From Conidiobolus incongruus B7586 (lineage: Eukaryota > Entomophthoromycota > Entomophthoromycetes > Entomophthorales > Conidiobolaceae): a stretch of 22,545 nt of DNA. The stretch covers positions 1 to 22,545 of the forward strand of contig JNEM01006770.1 of the NCBI GenBank assembly GCA_000697335.1. Reading direction: 5' to 3'. How positions within the stretch are numbered: position 1 is the stretch's first letter; every line of letters begins with the position of its first letter. The position numbers were made by a program, and so were the translations under genes. The notes below the pieces were generated by a model. It was not told the DNA's origin. It ran no database searches and worked only from the letters and a program-made list of their open reading frames with translations. Below, one piece after another: positions 10,874 through 21,368 of this stretch.

Positions 10874-10947
10874 TGCTCCCAACAGGGATCGAACCTGTGA
10901 CCTTGGCGTTATTAGCACCACGCTCTAACCAACTGAGCTATGGGAGC
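10874..10947 (-). tRNA. tRNA-Ile (anticodon AAU)
   Basis: A full 74-nt cloverleaf can be folded by eye. The acceptor arm GCTCCCA pairs with TGGGAGC, and A is the discriminator. The D arm is GCTC/GAGC, and the anticodon arm is TGGTG-CTAATAA-CGCCA. The variable loop has 5 nt, and the T arm is ACAGG-TTCGATC-CCTGT. The anticodon is AAT (A34 normally becomes inosine), which reads AUU, AUC and AUA as isoleucine. There is no intron, and CCA is not encoded, as expected for a eukaryotic nuclear gene. The internal A box (TAGCTCAGTTGG) and B box (GGTTCGATCCC) are intact, so the gene should be functional. Confidence 0.96.
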
Positions 10948-11564
10948 TTAAAAGGAGATTCAACTCTATATCTTTATTATGTTATATTCCCTCTCTTTTT
11001 ATTTATCTATATTCACTTTCTTCTTTTTCTCATTTACTTTTTTTTCATTAAATTTATTTTTCGATTTTTTTTCAAATTTTCATTTTATCACTATTCTATC
11101 AATTATAAATATCTTAATAATTCTTTACTAACTCTTTAGACTTTTTAACCAATAATTTTTTTTAAACCATTATAAATATTTTTTAAATAGATCAATACAC
11201 ATAAATTAGATTCTATTTATACTATGAGATAAATTTGAATCTTTTTACTCATACTCTAAGATTTTTATTTTTCGATTTAAGTTGATTCATAATATCAGAA
11301 TAATTATATCTTAAAAAAAATTGATTTGTATTGTCCCGTCAATTTCCCATCTTACTTCAAGACAGAATCATAAACTAAAAAAACTCTCACGAATTGACTT
11401 ATGATACTTTGTAATACATGAAAAATAATGAATCAATCATTCAAATAATACCAAATGCAATCCCATTAACAACAAATCACCAATGGTGACCTGTTATGGA
11501 TATTAAATTTTTCAAAATTTTCCACTCTGATTATTTTTAAAGATCCACTCTAAGGAACAAGTCA
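10948..11564. other. AT-rich spacer between tRNA-Ile and ATIC
   Basis: Upstream flank of the tRNA (minus) and of ATIC (plus). The open frame from 10873 to 11139 begins as an antisense reading of the tRNA and continues as Phe/Ile-rich noise. No clear TATA box for ATIC was found. The stretch 11330-11560 is less A/T-extreme than its surroundings and could hold promoter or untranslated sequence of either neighbour. Confidence 0.4.
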
Positions 11565-11822
11565 TTATTTGCAAGTAACATCAATACCATATTTAATATC
11601 TGGTAGTTGCGTCGAAGTGACTTTAGAATTTTAACTTTGTATTTATCGATTTTATTTACATATACATACTAACATGACACAACAAATTGGTAAGTATCTT
11701 TTCTATATCTTAGATCTGTTTATTTGATGATTACCTTTATTGAAATTCAGTCTGTTGATAGATTGATAAATACAGTTTGTCTTTGTGACAGCTAGATCAA
11801 TCTCAGCAGCCAAGTCATCCAT
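11565..11822 (-). CDS. tentative small two-exon gene antisense to the ATIC 5' end
   Basis: On the minus strand an ATG at 11820-11822 in a good context (AAAAAATGG) opens a 29-codon stretch with normal, non-AT-biased composition ([16 protein letters not shown]). It ends at a donor-like G|GTAATC (GT at 11733-11734). An acceptor-like CTAAAG ending at 11621 joins in phase to 18 more codons and a TAA (11565-11567), giving about 47 aa with a 114-nt intron. I do not recognise the product. The second exon is the weaker half, because AAG is a poor acceptor, and further exons to the left are possible. The whole model overlaps exon 1 and intron 1 of ATIC on the other strand. It may instead be a chance frame or a regulatory antisense transcript. 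Confidence 0.28.
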
Positions 11823-13985
11823 TTTTTATTATACTATTTCAATACTATATTCAATATAACTACTCAGTAGTATTCAACTATTCAGAGGAATTAAAAATTT
11901 CATTTTTCGAAATAATCAACATCATTATTTGAATGATCATTGATTTATTCAATACAACCACAGCTACTAGTTCTACATTATACTTAATTTTTTGATACAC
12001 TTGTATTTTCTATGACTTTAATATTATACAACCACTTATACTATAAAAATTATATTTAAATGGCTCAACTGAAATATTTGTATCAAAAATATAGTATTAA
12101 CATAATATATTTTTATAGCTTTATTATCTGTTTATGACAAAACTGGATTACTCGAATTAGCTCAAGGGTTAAAACAAAAGGGTTTCCGCCTTTTGGGTTC
12201 TGGTGGTACTGCCAAATTGATCAGAGAAAATGGATTAGAAATTGAGTAGGTTTCAGAACTTTTAATTACTTGTGATATTTATTTATAATTTTTTACAGAG
12301 ATGTTTCCTCTATCACCAAAGCTCCTGAAATGTTAGGAGGAAGAGTTAAGACTTTACACCCTGCTGTTCATGGTGGTAAGTATTTAATATCTCTATTATT
12401 AAAAATATATTTTAAGTTGTTTTGTATAGGTATTTTATCTCGTGATATCGAAAGCGATCTCAAAGATTTAGCTGAACAACACATTGATCAAATCGATGTC
12501 GTTGTTTGCAACTTGTACCCCTTCAAGGAAACCGTTGCCAAACCTGATGTCACTGTCGAACAAGCTGTTGAAGAAATTGATATTGGTGGTGTCACCTTAT
12601 TACGTGCTGCTGCTAAGAACCACGCTCGTGTCTCCATCCTTTCGGATCCCAAAGACTACGCTACTTTCCTCCAAAACTTAACTGACGACAATGGTAAGCT
12701 CAGACCCTCTGTTGAATTCCGTCAAACTTTGGCTTTGAAAGCTTTCAATCACACTGCCGACTATGACGAAGCTATCTCAGACTATTTCCGTAAACTTTAC
12801 GGTAAGAACAACAGAAGCCAAATGACCTTAAGATATGGTGCCAATCCCCACCAAAAACCCGCTCAAATCTACAACAAGCATGGTGAATTGCCCATCAAAG
12901 TCCTCAGCGGTTCTCCTGGTTATATCAACATTTTGGATGCTCTCAATGCCTATCCTTTGGTAAAGGAATTGACCCAGGCTTTGAATCTCCCCGCTGCTGC
13001 TTCATTCAAACACGTTTCTCCCGCCGGTGCTGCTGTTGGTCTTCCCCTTACTGACGAAGAACGCAAGGTCTATATGGTTGAAGACCTTGAGCTCACTCCC
13101 TTAGCCTCTGCCTACGCTCGTGCCCGTGGTGCCGATCGTATGTCTTCCTTCGGTGATTGGGTTGCCCTCAGTCACCCCTGTGACGTTGCTACTGCTAAGA
13201 TCATTTCTCGTGAAGTCTCCGATGGTGTAATCGCTCCTGGATACGCCCCCGAAGCTCTCGAAATCTTAGCTAAGAAGAAGGCTGGTAAATACACTGTTCT
13301 TGAAATTGATCCCAACTATGTCCCTGAGCGCTTAGAAACCCGTCAAGTCTATGGTCTCTACCTTCAACAAGCCAGAAATGACTATCAAATCACCCGTGAC
13401 TTGTTCAAAAACGTTGTTACTAAGAACAAGGAAATCTCAGAACAAGCTTATATTGACATGCTCGTCGCCACCATTACCGTCAAATACGTCCAAAGTAACT
13501 CTGTCTGCTACGCCAAGAACGGTATGGCTATCGGTTTAGGTGGTGGTCAACAATCCAGAATCCATTGTACCCGTCTTGCTGGTGACAAGGCTGACAACTG
13601 GTGGTTACGTCACCACCCCAAGGTACTCAACCTCAAATTCAAGAAGGAAACCAAGCGTGCCGAAAAGTCTAACGCCATCGATCTCTACGTCACCAACAAC
13701 ATGGGTGAGGGTGCCGAACTTGAAGCCTGGAAGGCCAACTTCGAAGAAGTTCCTGAACCCATCACTCCTGAGGAACGCAAAGCTCACCTTCAAAGCCTCT
13801 CCGGAGTTGTTGTCTCCTCCGATGCTTTCTTCCCCTTCTCCGATAATGTCCATCGCGCTAGACAATCTGGAGCTCAATACATCGTCGCCCCCTCTGGTAG
13901 TATCCGTGACGATGATGTCATTGCCACTGCTGACGAATACGGCATGGTTATCTGTCATACTGACTTACGTCTCTTCCATCACTAA
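11674..13985 (+). CDS. ADE16/ADE17 homologue (ATIC): ATIC: AICAR transformylase / IMP cyclohydrolase
   Basis: Catalyses the last two steps of de novo IMP synthesis: AICAR + 10-formyl-THF to FAICAR, then ring closure to IMP, in the cytosol. Exons are 11674-11689, 12119-12245, 12299-12375 and 12430-13985, all with GT..AG joins in phase. They total 1776 nt, or 591 aa, the same length as yeast Ade16. The N-terminal cyclohydrolase (MGS-like) domain starts with [15 protein letters not shown] and holds [10 protein letters not shown] and [14 protein letters not shown]. The transformylase domain follows [10 protein letters not shown]. It carries the catalytic Lys-His pair in [13 protein letters not shown] (K267/H268, matching human K266/H267), [20 protein letters not shown] and SDAFFPF, and ends in RLFHH. 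Exon 4 uses many C-ending codons (GCC, CTC, TCC, ACC), unlike the other genes here, which suggests strong expression. Exon 1 rests on the GTAAGT donor and a plausible MTQQI start. Intron 1 (429 nt) is unusually long. An in-frame alternative at 12060 (ATGGCTCAACTG) has no donor and is rejected. Confidence 0.96.
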
Positions 13986-15261
13986 AATTTATAGAAAACT
14001 TATTATGTTTAAAATTCAAACATAAATATTCTTCAATTTGTATTCAAATTTAATATTTTTTTTGTTTGATCAATAACTATTGATTATATGATTTATATTT
14101 TTTATCATTTAATAATTATAGTTGTACATATGAATGAATTCAAGGTTACATTTATTTGTATTTTTGTTTCATTAAATTGAAAAGATAACTATCACATTGA
14201 AATTTTTTAATTTCTCAAAAATGTTTCTAACTTGAAAAGCAAATTTAAAGGGAAAAAAAGTTGTAAATCTGTAAAGGTATAAATTATTAAAAACATTAAT
14301 GATATTAGCTATTGATAGCTATGATAAAAGGTATTAAAACGATGCTTAAGATTTATTCATTTGCGCATACAAACATTTGATATATATAATTTTTAAATAC
14401 CTGACTAATATCCAATTTAAATAGATTAATCGAATTTGAAGTTAATCATTATAAAAATACCTTAATAATCTATATTTTAATTGAAGCTATCAATAACTGC
14501 AATAAGTTAGGTACATTAAAAAATTCTAATAAATATATAATTAAAAATGTAGACTTTATGAACATTTTTTGTTGATTTTATTGGTTAACAATTTAAAATT
14601 TTGTTAATACATTTAAAGTGATGAACGTAATAGAATTATTTCACTGATTAATCATTATTCATTTATCATTCACTGATGACTAAAGTTATAATCAGTATTT
14701 GCTATATATTTTTAGCATATTAAAAAAATGATACATAGATACTGACTTATAGATGATAATTTCATTTTTTATTATATATATAATATTAATCTGAATATAA
14801 CGTATAGTTTTAATTATACAATCTATTAATGAACAATAATAGTTTGCTACGTTTTTAATTGCTAGTCCAAGTATTGAATATGCAAAATAAGAATTAAAAA
14901 GTAGATTTTTCTTAAATATAACCCATTCATTTGGTAAGTCGATTCAAAATATTTTCTTATATCAATTCAGTCACATCTACTATATCTATGCAATATAATA
15001 ATCATTTTCTAAAATTGTCATATTAACTGATTATTCATCCAATTTTTTTTTTAAAATTTCTCATTTAATTAATTGGTGAAACAGCACATTTTTGATCAAT
15101 GTTGTATTGATGTTAGCATGTATTATATCCATATATTGTCAAGTTAGTAGAAAGAGCATTGAGGTATTAATATGATAGATTTGATTTTATTGTTGAAAGC
15201 AAGTATTATTTTAGATATATGTTTGATATTTAGTTAATATAATTTTATAATTTAAACATTT
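13986..15261. other. AT-rich spacer between convergent genes, no gene seen
   Basis: ATIC (plus) and the SDR (minus) converge here, so this 1.3 kb should contain both 3' ends and no promoter is required. No open frame of coding quality and no strong hairpin were noticed. No clean AATAAA follows either stop closely. Confidence 0.55.
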
Positions 15262-16279
15262 TTAAAAAATATTACTTTCGTCTAAATTCAATAATTCTAA
15301 ACTATGAACCCATAAATGATCTCTCAATTCATTATCTCTAGCCAATTTACTCAACTCACCTAACTTACAGTTATCATAATATTTTCCAGTTTCAATATCA
15401 TCAGAAGTGGCGGCGTAGACAGAAGTCATAGCACCTTGTTCGCCATTTCTAGCATAGAGCCATTGATTAATTCTAGTCTTAATACTGAATACAATACCTT
15501 CCCAAGTCCATGGACAATTTTGGAATGGGATATTGGTTGCAACAAAACCTGGATGTAAAGAGCATACTTTGATAGAAGTATCCTTCAATTTTTCAGAAAG
15601 CTTGGAAGCGGATAAAATATTCATTAATTTAGTTTGACAGTATAGCCCCATAGGCTGGAAGCCTTCAGCCTTGGGGTGTAAATCATCAGGGAGGTTCAAA
15701 GTAGCATAATTGTGGACTAAATTGGGGTTAAATATGAATTCATTATTAACATGATTATTACTTACATTCACTAGCAACAAAGATGATTCTAGCATTTTCA
15801 GTCTTTTTCAAAATTGGCAGTAAATTCAAAGTCAATCTCAAAGGACCTAAATGATTCACTTGAATACTACGTTCAATATTATCTTCAGTCAATTGACACT
15901 CCCAGAAAGAACCCCCAGCATTATTAATTAAAATATCAAGCTTAGCATATTTTTCTTGGAATTTGGCAGTAAACTGGTCAATTGATTTGAAACTTGAAAG
16001 ATCTAACACTTCATAATGAATATCTGAATTTCCTGAGATTTGTTTAATTTCCTCAACAGCTTTAATAGATTTTGCTTCGTTGCGACTGGCTATAACGACG
16101 GAGCTTCCCATCTGGGCTAATTGAATGGCTGTATAATATCCAATTCCTAATATTTTTTCAGTATTTATTATAATGTCATATGTATTTTAATGTTATTTAC
16201 CTTCATTTCCTCCAGTAATCAAAGCCAACTTTCCCTTTAAATCTTTAGGTTCAACACTTAAAATAATTTTATTAGACAT
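15262..16279 (-). CDS. short-chain dehydrogenase/reductase, retinol dehydrogenase-like
   Basis: Three exons (16201-16279, 15766-16146, 15262-15716) join in phase across introns of 54 and 49 nt (GTAAAT..TTAG and GTAAGT..TTAG) to give 304 aa. The classical SDR pattern is complete. The dinucleotide motif TGGNEGIG is at residues 22-29 and SRN at 47-49 (Arg48 suits NADPH). NNAG is at 101-104, the active-site Asn in VNHLG at 124, Ser152, and the Tyr179/Lys183 pair of YCQTK. LHPGFVATN after the active site is typical of the RDH11-14/WWOX-like subgroup. No signal or membrane segment is obvious, so a soluble NAD(P)-dependent oxidoreductase is likely. The substrate cannot be told from sequence: lipid aldehyde, retinoid-like, sterol or protochlorophyllide-reductase-like relatives all share this layout. 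All catalytic residues are present, so it should be active. Confidence 0.93.
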
Positions 16280-16332
16280 TTTTTTCTAATCTTTAATCAG
16301 TCAAATTCATGAGATAATTTGGAATTATGACT

Positions 16333-16341
16333 CTTTATATA
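16333..16341 (-). promoter_or_regulatory. putative TATA box of the SDR gene
   Basis: Minus-strand TATATAAAG (in GTATATAAAGAG) lies 54 nt before the ATG at 16279. Both its spacing and its match are better than those of neighbouring AT-rich words. Transcription would start near 16305, leaving a short leader. Confidence 0.45.
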
Positions 16342-17217
16342 CTTTTAAAATTGTGGAATATATCACAATTAATTTGAATAAATCAAATATTATCACACTG
16401 ATATTGGTTCAAATAATAGAAAATTCTCATAATTTGATAATTTTTATTATAATGGTTAAATTGAATTTTGAAATATATATATATATATCTAAAAAAATAT
16501 TATTAATTCAATATAACTGTCAAATGAAGCATTATTATTGGATGACTGAGACTTAGACAATTTAATATCATTAATTATGCAGGTTTTGTAAATAGAGTAT
16601 ATTAATATTGCAAGTACTATATATAGTTCGCTATTGAACACTAATTAGTTTTAAAAAATACTTTATTATACTCTTTTTACTCTCCAGATTTTGGGTTAAA
16701 CCCCACATGTTCTATCGATTATAAAATATGATCACGAAATTTTGATTTCAGAACATCATACAAGTACATTGTATTTTGAAATTATATAATTATATGATAC
16801 CAAAATAATTGATTAATATTTTGTTAAGAGATTTCAAATAAAAGTTCAAGTCAGATTAAATTCAAATCAAGTACTCGGTAAAAACAAAATAAAATAATTT
16901 TCAAAAATAACCCAATCCTGAATTTTGAGAATTACTAAATATGGAAACTAATCAATTAATTTATTTTTCAAAATAAATTTGAAAAATTTTAAAATTCAAG
17001 TTTGGGAGATATTTTATTATATATTATTAAATATCTTTGTAATTATAATATTCTTGTATTTCATAATTAATAAACATGATATAATTGTTATAATATGTTA
17101 ATGTTGCTAAAAATATATATTTATTAATGACCACAGTTTAAATAAAAAGGATTAGAAATAAAATAGTAATATTTACAATTTTAAAATTAATATTATTACT
17201 TTATAATTTAAATAATA
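16342..17217. other. AT-rich intergenic region, no gene seen
   Basis: The frame at 16353-16556 is Ile/Asn-rich noise. A small inverted repeat (GGGTT-A-AACCC, near 16693-16703) stands out for its G/C content, but I cannot assign a role. The right end adjoins the mariner fossil. Confidence 0.5.
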
Positions 17218-17232
17218 AGAACTTTTTGTAAT
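17218..17232 (+). repeat. candidate left terminal inverted repeat of the mariner fossil
   Basis: AGAACTTTTTGTAAT here against ATAACTTTTTTGAAT read inward from 18378 on the other strand: 12 of 15 positions agree. TA lies just outside each end (17216-17217 and 18379-18380), as expected for a mariner target duplication. The words are low in complexity, so chance cannot be dismissed. Confidence 0.4.
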
Positions 17233-18363
17233 TGAAAAAAAATAAACATTTTAATATATAATATGTAAGAATAAATATATAATATAAAATTATTAATTTC
17301 TTTTATTTCTAATAACTTTTTGCTATATTTTTAACAAAGATCTAATACTTAAAAAATAATTCTTTTTATTAAAAACTAAAATTTGATATTTTATAAATTA
17401 ATTAAATTTTCCTGTAGAAATTTTCTTTTTTGTAAGCTAGTTTTTTAATTGTCTAAAACAATTATAATTACATAAGTTATAATCTAAAGAATATACTAGA
17501 TATGGTAGTTTTTTCCAGTTATTTTTAATTAAAGAGTTTTTTATAACTTTAAATTTATATATTTTGCAATTATCATGTAAAATAATAAGTCTTCTTAAAT
17601 TATATTAAAAATACCAATTAGAAATAGTTTTATTTAAAAAAGAAATATAAAGTTTACTATTAATTAATTTTCCTTTAAAAACTAAATAAGAATAGCATAT
17701 GCTATTATAATTTATTATAATAATTAACATTTATTTATCAATAAAGTGTTTATTTAAAAGAATTTATAAAAAGGGTTGATTTAACTTAATTTAACACTTT
17801 GAATTATATTTTAGTAAAGGATTATACAAAATAATTTAAAATTCATCAACTGCAATAATTTATTGTAAAAACTTTAGTTTCTAGTTATATCTTAATAAGT
17901 TTTATTTAGTAATAACTACTCTAACTTTTATTAAGTGTTAGTTAAATTATTAAATACTTATTTTACATTTTTATTAATTAATTTTAATTTAAACTTTAAT
18001 ATATATAAAATACTTATGTAACTAATATTAAAGTGTCTTGATAATTTTCTAACTAAAATAAAAAGGTACTTTTCAATATATCTTTTTACTTTATTAATAA
18101 TTAAAAAAGTAATAGTTGAAATTAATCTTTTAGATTTTAGCAAGTTTTGGGTAGTTTCTCTCTTACTTTTAAAATAATTTACCTAGCAATAAATTGTAGA
18201 TTTAGATAATATTTCATTACCAAAAGCTGTTTATAAATTTTAAATGATTTTAAAGGGTTTATAGTTAAGTTTTACTAATACTAAAATAAAAGACTTTTGA
18301 TAGTTATTATTTAGTTTAAATATAATTAAATTAAACAACTAATTTTAAAAAAATTATTTTTTT

Positions 18364-18378
18364 ATTCAAAAAAGTTAT
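18364..18378 (-). repeat. candidate right terminal inverted repeat of the mariner fossil
   Basis: Partner of the repeat at 17218. It is followed by TA at 18379-18380 and then a (TA)n run. The resulting length of 1161 bp is slightly short for a mariner (about 1.3 kb) but leaves room for the whole transposase. Confidence 0.4.
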
Positions 18379-19315
18379 TATATATATATAATTCAAAACT
18401 ATTTACTTTCTTATTTGTTTTGTATATATTTTTTTATTTGATACTAATAATATGTTTAACAAATCAGAAATTAAAAAATTTCCCATTTTTTTAATTCTAT
18501 GGTAATATAAAAATCTAAGTTTTTTTAAGCAAAGTTTGATCTTAATTAGTAATTTTTCAAATTCAATAATATTAGAAAAAATAATTGAAAAATATTACTA
18601 TAGGTTATTACTATTTAGCTAAATCAATGATAATAATATTTTTATAAAATAAGTTATTATTTAATAGTAATTCTATATAATTATATATAAAAATTATCTA
18701 TTATAATGATATTAAATAAAATAACCTAATGAATTGATACTCAATAAAAATAATAATATAAATAAGAACTTTATAAAGTTTTTAATCTAATAAATATAAG
18801 ATATATTAATATTCAGATATAAAGATATATTTATTAAATTATTGATTTTGCTAGTTTTTTTTCAATTTTGATACAAGTTTATATATATAGGAATACTTTT
18901 ATATTTTGTAATATAGTTTGTAAATAAAGATTATTTTTAGCAAAACACCTATAATATAGTTTATTAATTTATCAAATCCTGCATTTTAATATTTCAGGAT
19001 TTTATATTTAAGTTCACTTACTATTGAAATATTCTAGTAAAAATTAGAGTTTTCCTCCCTTTCTTTCTGTTGCTTCTTAGTTTAAAAATTTCATTCAATG
19101 AATGATATAGGATTTGAATAGATTCTATCAAAAAGATATAAACAATTTGATTTGATTATGGTCCAAAGAAGCTACTTTGAATTAGGATTACTATTGACTT
19201 AAATATCAAGTTAAGATATATGAGTATTTTCAAAATACAACACTATTAATTATTATATATTTTTAAATAATTCAATAGATCTTAATTCGAAATCTTAATG
19301 TTTTTAATTTCTATT
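18379..19315. other. AT-rich spacer between transposon fossil and transporter pseudogene
   Basis: No coding frame or recognisable relic on either strand. The part from about 19000 onward becomes less AT-extreme toward the pseudogene and should include its former 3' flank. Confidence 0.45.
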
Positions 19316-20820
19316 TTAATTAACAACAGCGATAGAACTATGGATAAAATCAATGGTAGCTAATTCAAGGTTAAGTGTACCAATAACTAAAGTGATAATT
19401 TTAGCAAAATAAACCCAAAGTGATATACCTTCAATTCTATAAATTTTAATTAGAATATAATTGGGAAAAGAGCAGAATTGAATTTACACTCACAGCAACA
19501 ACAGATGGTACAAATTGCACAATATAAGGAGAAAACAAGTTAGAAGTGCCATTAATGCAATAGTAATTGATCCAGTTCTAACGGAGCAGATTAGTTTGTC
19601 ATTTTCAACTTGGTAAAGTGGAAATATTCAAATTCAATTCCATTTCGCTACCAAAATCACATAATACAACTGGAGCTATCATCATAATATTAATTGATAA
19701 AAATAATTGTCACAATTTTCGATGCACCAGATATAAGATTTTTGAATATAGAAGAGATGACATAATTTCAATAGATAACATATCAAAAACATCCATATAA
19801 CGAAGGATGAAGTAATGTTTGCAATGGCAGCTGCAAGGACAGAAGTCCAATTCTCAGGATGTCAGATACTGGCTTCAATATGTGGATAGAAGATATTTTC
19901 AAAATAATACAAGCTAAAAGTAGAGAAAGTTGAAAGAGTGCCTCTTCAAATAATAAGTATAGTGTCTGGAGTAGGACTAGCAGCTAACTTTTGAGAGCCG
20001 AGAATACACAAAAGATGACTACAAGTATAGTTGTCAAGGCACCAAATACTCCAAACCAGATCAATCTTTTTATATTTTTTCATACAAAATTTGTTAATCC
20101 AATAAAAATAGAGGAACTAAACGCTCAGGTTCTATCACCAAAATACACTCAGGTCCAAGAATGATGGTATAATCAGTAAACCTAACAACATTTCTATAAA
20201 TTCTTCCAAAAACTCGATAATCAATATTGGAAAAAGCTTACAAACGTAAGCTATCACCTTTTGTGGTATTTGATCAGGATTTTGCTATTGAATACTCATA
20301 ATAAACCCGCGAAGGCAATAAAAGCAGTTGAAAGCTACCCGGTTCGGATAACATCAGTAAATTAGCCAAGAATACCGGCATCATCTGTTACTTATAGTAT
20401 ATTAGCATATACTTCAAAACTAGATATTATATCATGATGATCTTTAGATTATTGGGACTTGGGATTACTATAAAACTATAGATGAGTTAATATCTAAACT
20501 AAATAATTGCAATTCGCTAACCTCCAATATCATTTTCTTCTTTTATACTTTCAAATAGATTAATTCAAAAATAATCAGAAATATTCTAATGATAGAATAG
20601 ATAATCTTTGTACTGAAGAAACAATGATTGTCTATAACTCAGAATACCCCCATCCGATTATATAGCAAGCCAATTTTTGTAATACTTGGTAATATAATTT
20701 TGAAGTATAACTCGTTGTATCTTTGTTTATTACCAGGAGCAATACCTTGTCAAATATTTAGACTCCAATAGTCAAGACTGGCTCAAACACATCAGTTTAG
20801 CTCCGTTAAATATCAAATTA
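19316..20820 (-). pseudogene. decayed AAAP-family amino-acid transporter gene
   Basis: No long frame survives, but minus-strand pieces line up in order with the AAAP (amino acid/auxin permease, Avt-like) family. DDAGILG then FTDVIRTG (near 20380-20335) fits the first helix. KNPDQIPQK-like sequence follows near 20280. GVFGALTTILVVIFCVFSAL (about 20055-19995) is a clear membrane helix. FENIFYPHIEASI with HPENW (about 19910-19840) is the family's typical PHIEASM-type motif. IAPVVLCDFGSEMEL (about 19685-19640) is the AP-LCDF-E motif, and WVYFAKIITLVIGTL at about 19420 ends the protein, with a TAA at 19316-19318. At least six in-frame stops and several frameshifts interrupt it. A clean intron relic (GTGAGT..TATAG, 19437-19493) remains, so this is not a processed copy. 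The 5' limit near 20820 is uncertain: an APGNKQRYNELYF-like stretch at about 20740-20700 may be the N-terminal cytosolic part. It would once have moved amino acids across the plasma or vacuolar membrane. Confidence 0.82.
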
Positions 20821-21337
20821 TGAGTATATTTAATATGAAATTTTTTTTTAATTTTAGTGATTTTTCAATTGATAAATAAAATTAATTATATTTAATCTGA
20901 AATTTTATTAAAATTTTGACAAATTTTAAAATATATCAAAATATTTGTGATTAAATGATAGTGTATGACATTAGAACAAAGAAGAGTGAAGTCATTTTGT
21001 TATTAGATATATATTTAAATATTCATCAATTTTCATTTGGTTATTACTTTGCAATGATATCTCAATTCTTATTTAATGCAGAAATCTGAACCTATAGTTT
21101 TTATATTTCTAATTATTCAAACCATGCAAATATTTTTTGAATAAATGATTTATTAACTGATGCTTACTTAGTTATTTTTATTAATCAAAAACTAGTTTTA
21201 ATTTAATCCAAAATTATAACTTTAAAGTATTAAAATTCAATAAAAATCAAATTAAATGGTGATGCAAAAGTAATTTTATTGAATATAAATATCACTCTTA
21301 CCAGTTTTTAAATATATCATAATAATTTTATCTTTTG

Positions 21338-21368
<31 letters not shown>

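Larger units (their letters stand above)
17218..18378 (-). mobile_element. decayed mariner (IS630/Tc1-mariner) DNA transposon, D,D34D type
   Basis: The minus strand carries a broken transposase, read in pieces. Near 18219-18130 is NEILSKSTIYC with NYFKSKRETTQ, matching the mariner N-terminal pattern (ALS-S-V--W---F). Then comes a helix-turn-helix, RKLSRHFNISYISILYIL, at about 18050. The first catalytic Asp sits in VDEF (codon 17845-17847) before YNP, and the second in LHDN (17572-17574). The segment KKLPYLVYSLDYNLCNYNCF holds the third position. Exactly 34 residues separate the second Asp from it, as in the family, but it is Asn (AAT, 17467-17469). First to second Asp is 91 codons (Mos1: 93). 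The C-terminal QKVIRNKRN resembles the mariner WQKCI-NNG end. Several Trp codons are now TAG or TAA, and at least one frameshift lies between the helix-turn-helix and the first Asp. The element is dead. Its base composition is even lower in GC than the flanks. End positions rest on imperfect terminal repeats and are less sure than the core. Confidence 0.85.

Noticed and set aside
10687-10921. Two overlapping minus-strand frames through the tRNA and its 3' flank (one beginning VLITPRSQVRSLLG)
   Set aside because: One is a reading of the tRNA itself and the other is Phe/Ile-rich AT noise downstream of the pol III terminator.
10873-11139. Plus-strand open frame beginning LPTGIEPVTLALLAPRSNQ
   Set aside because: This is the well-known antisense translation of a tRNA gene followed by AT-rich noise. 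The tRNA-Ile on the other strand explains it.
12061-12118. ATGGCTCAACTG as an alternative ATIC start (MAQL before ALLSVYDK)
   Set aside because: Tempting as protein, but no GT donor follows in the needed phase and direct reading is out of frame. The 11674 start has a consensus GTAAGT donor.
13540-14025. Alternative frames over ATIC exon 4 (also 12484-12681, 13351-13539 and minus 13605-13958)
   Set aside because: All are shadows of the GC-richer ATIC coding exon, which matches its family end to end.
16293-16310. Five-codon upstream open frame (MNLTD) in front of the SDR start
   Set aside because: It lies so close to the putative TATA box that it may be upstream of the transcription start. 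There is no evidence it is in the mRNA.
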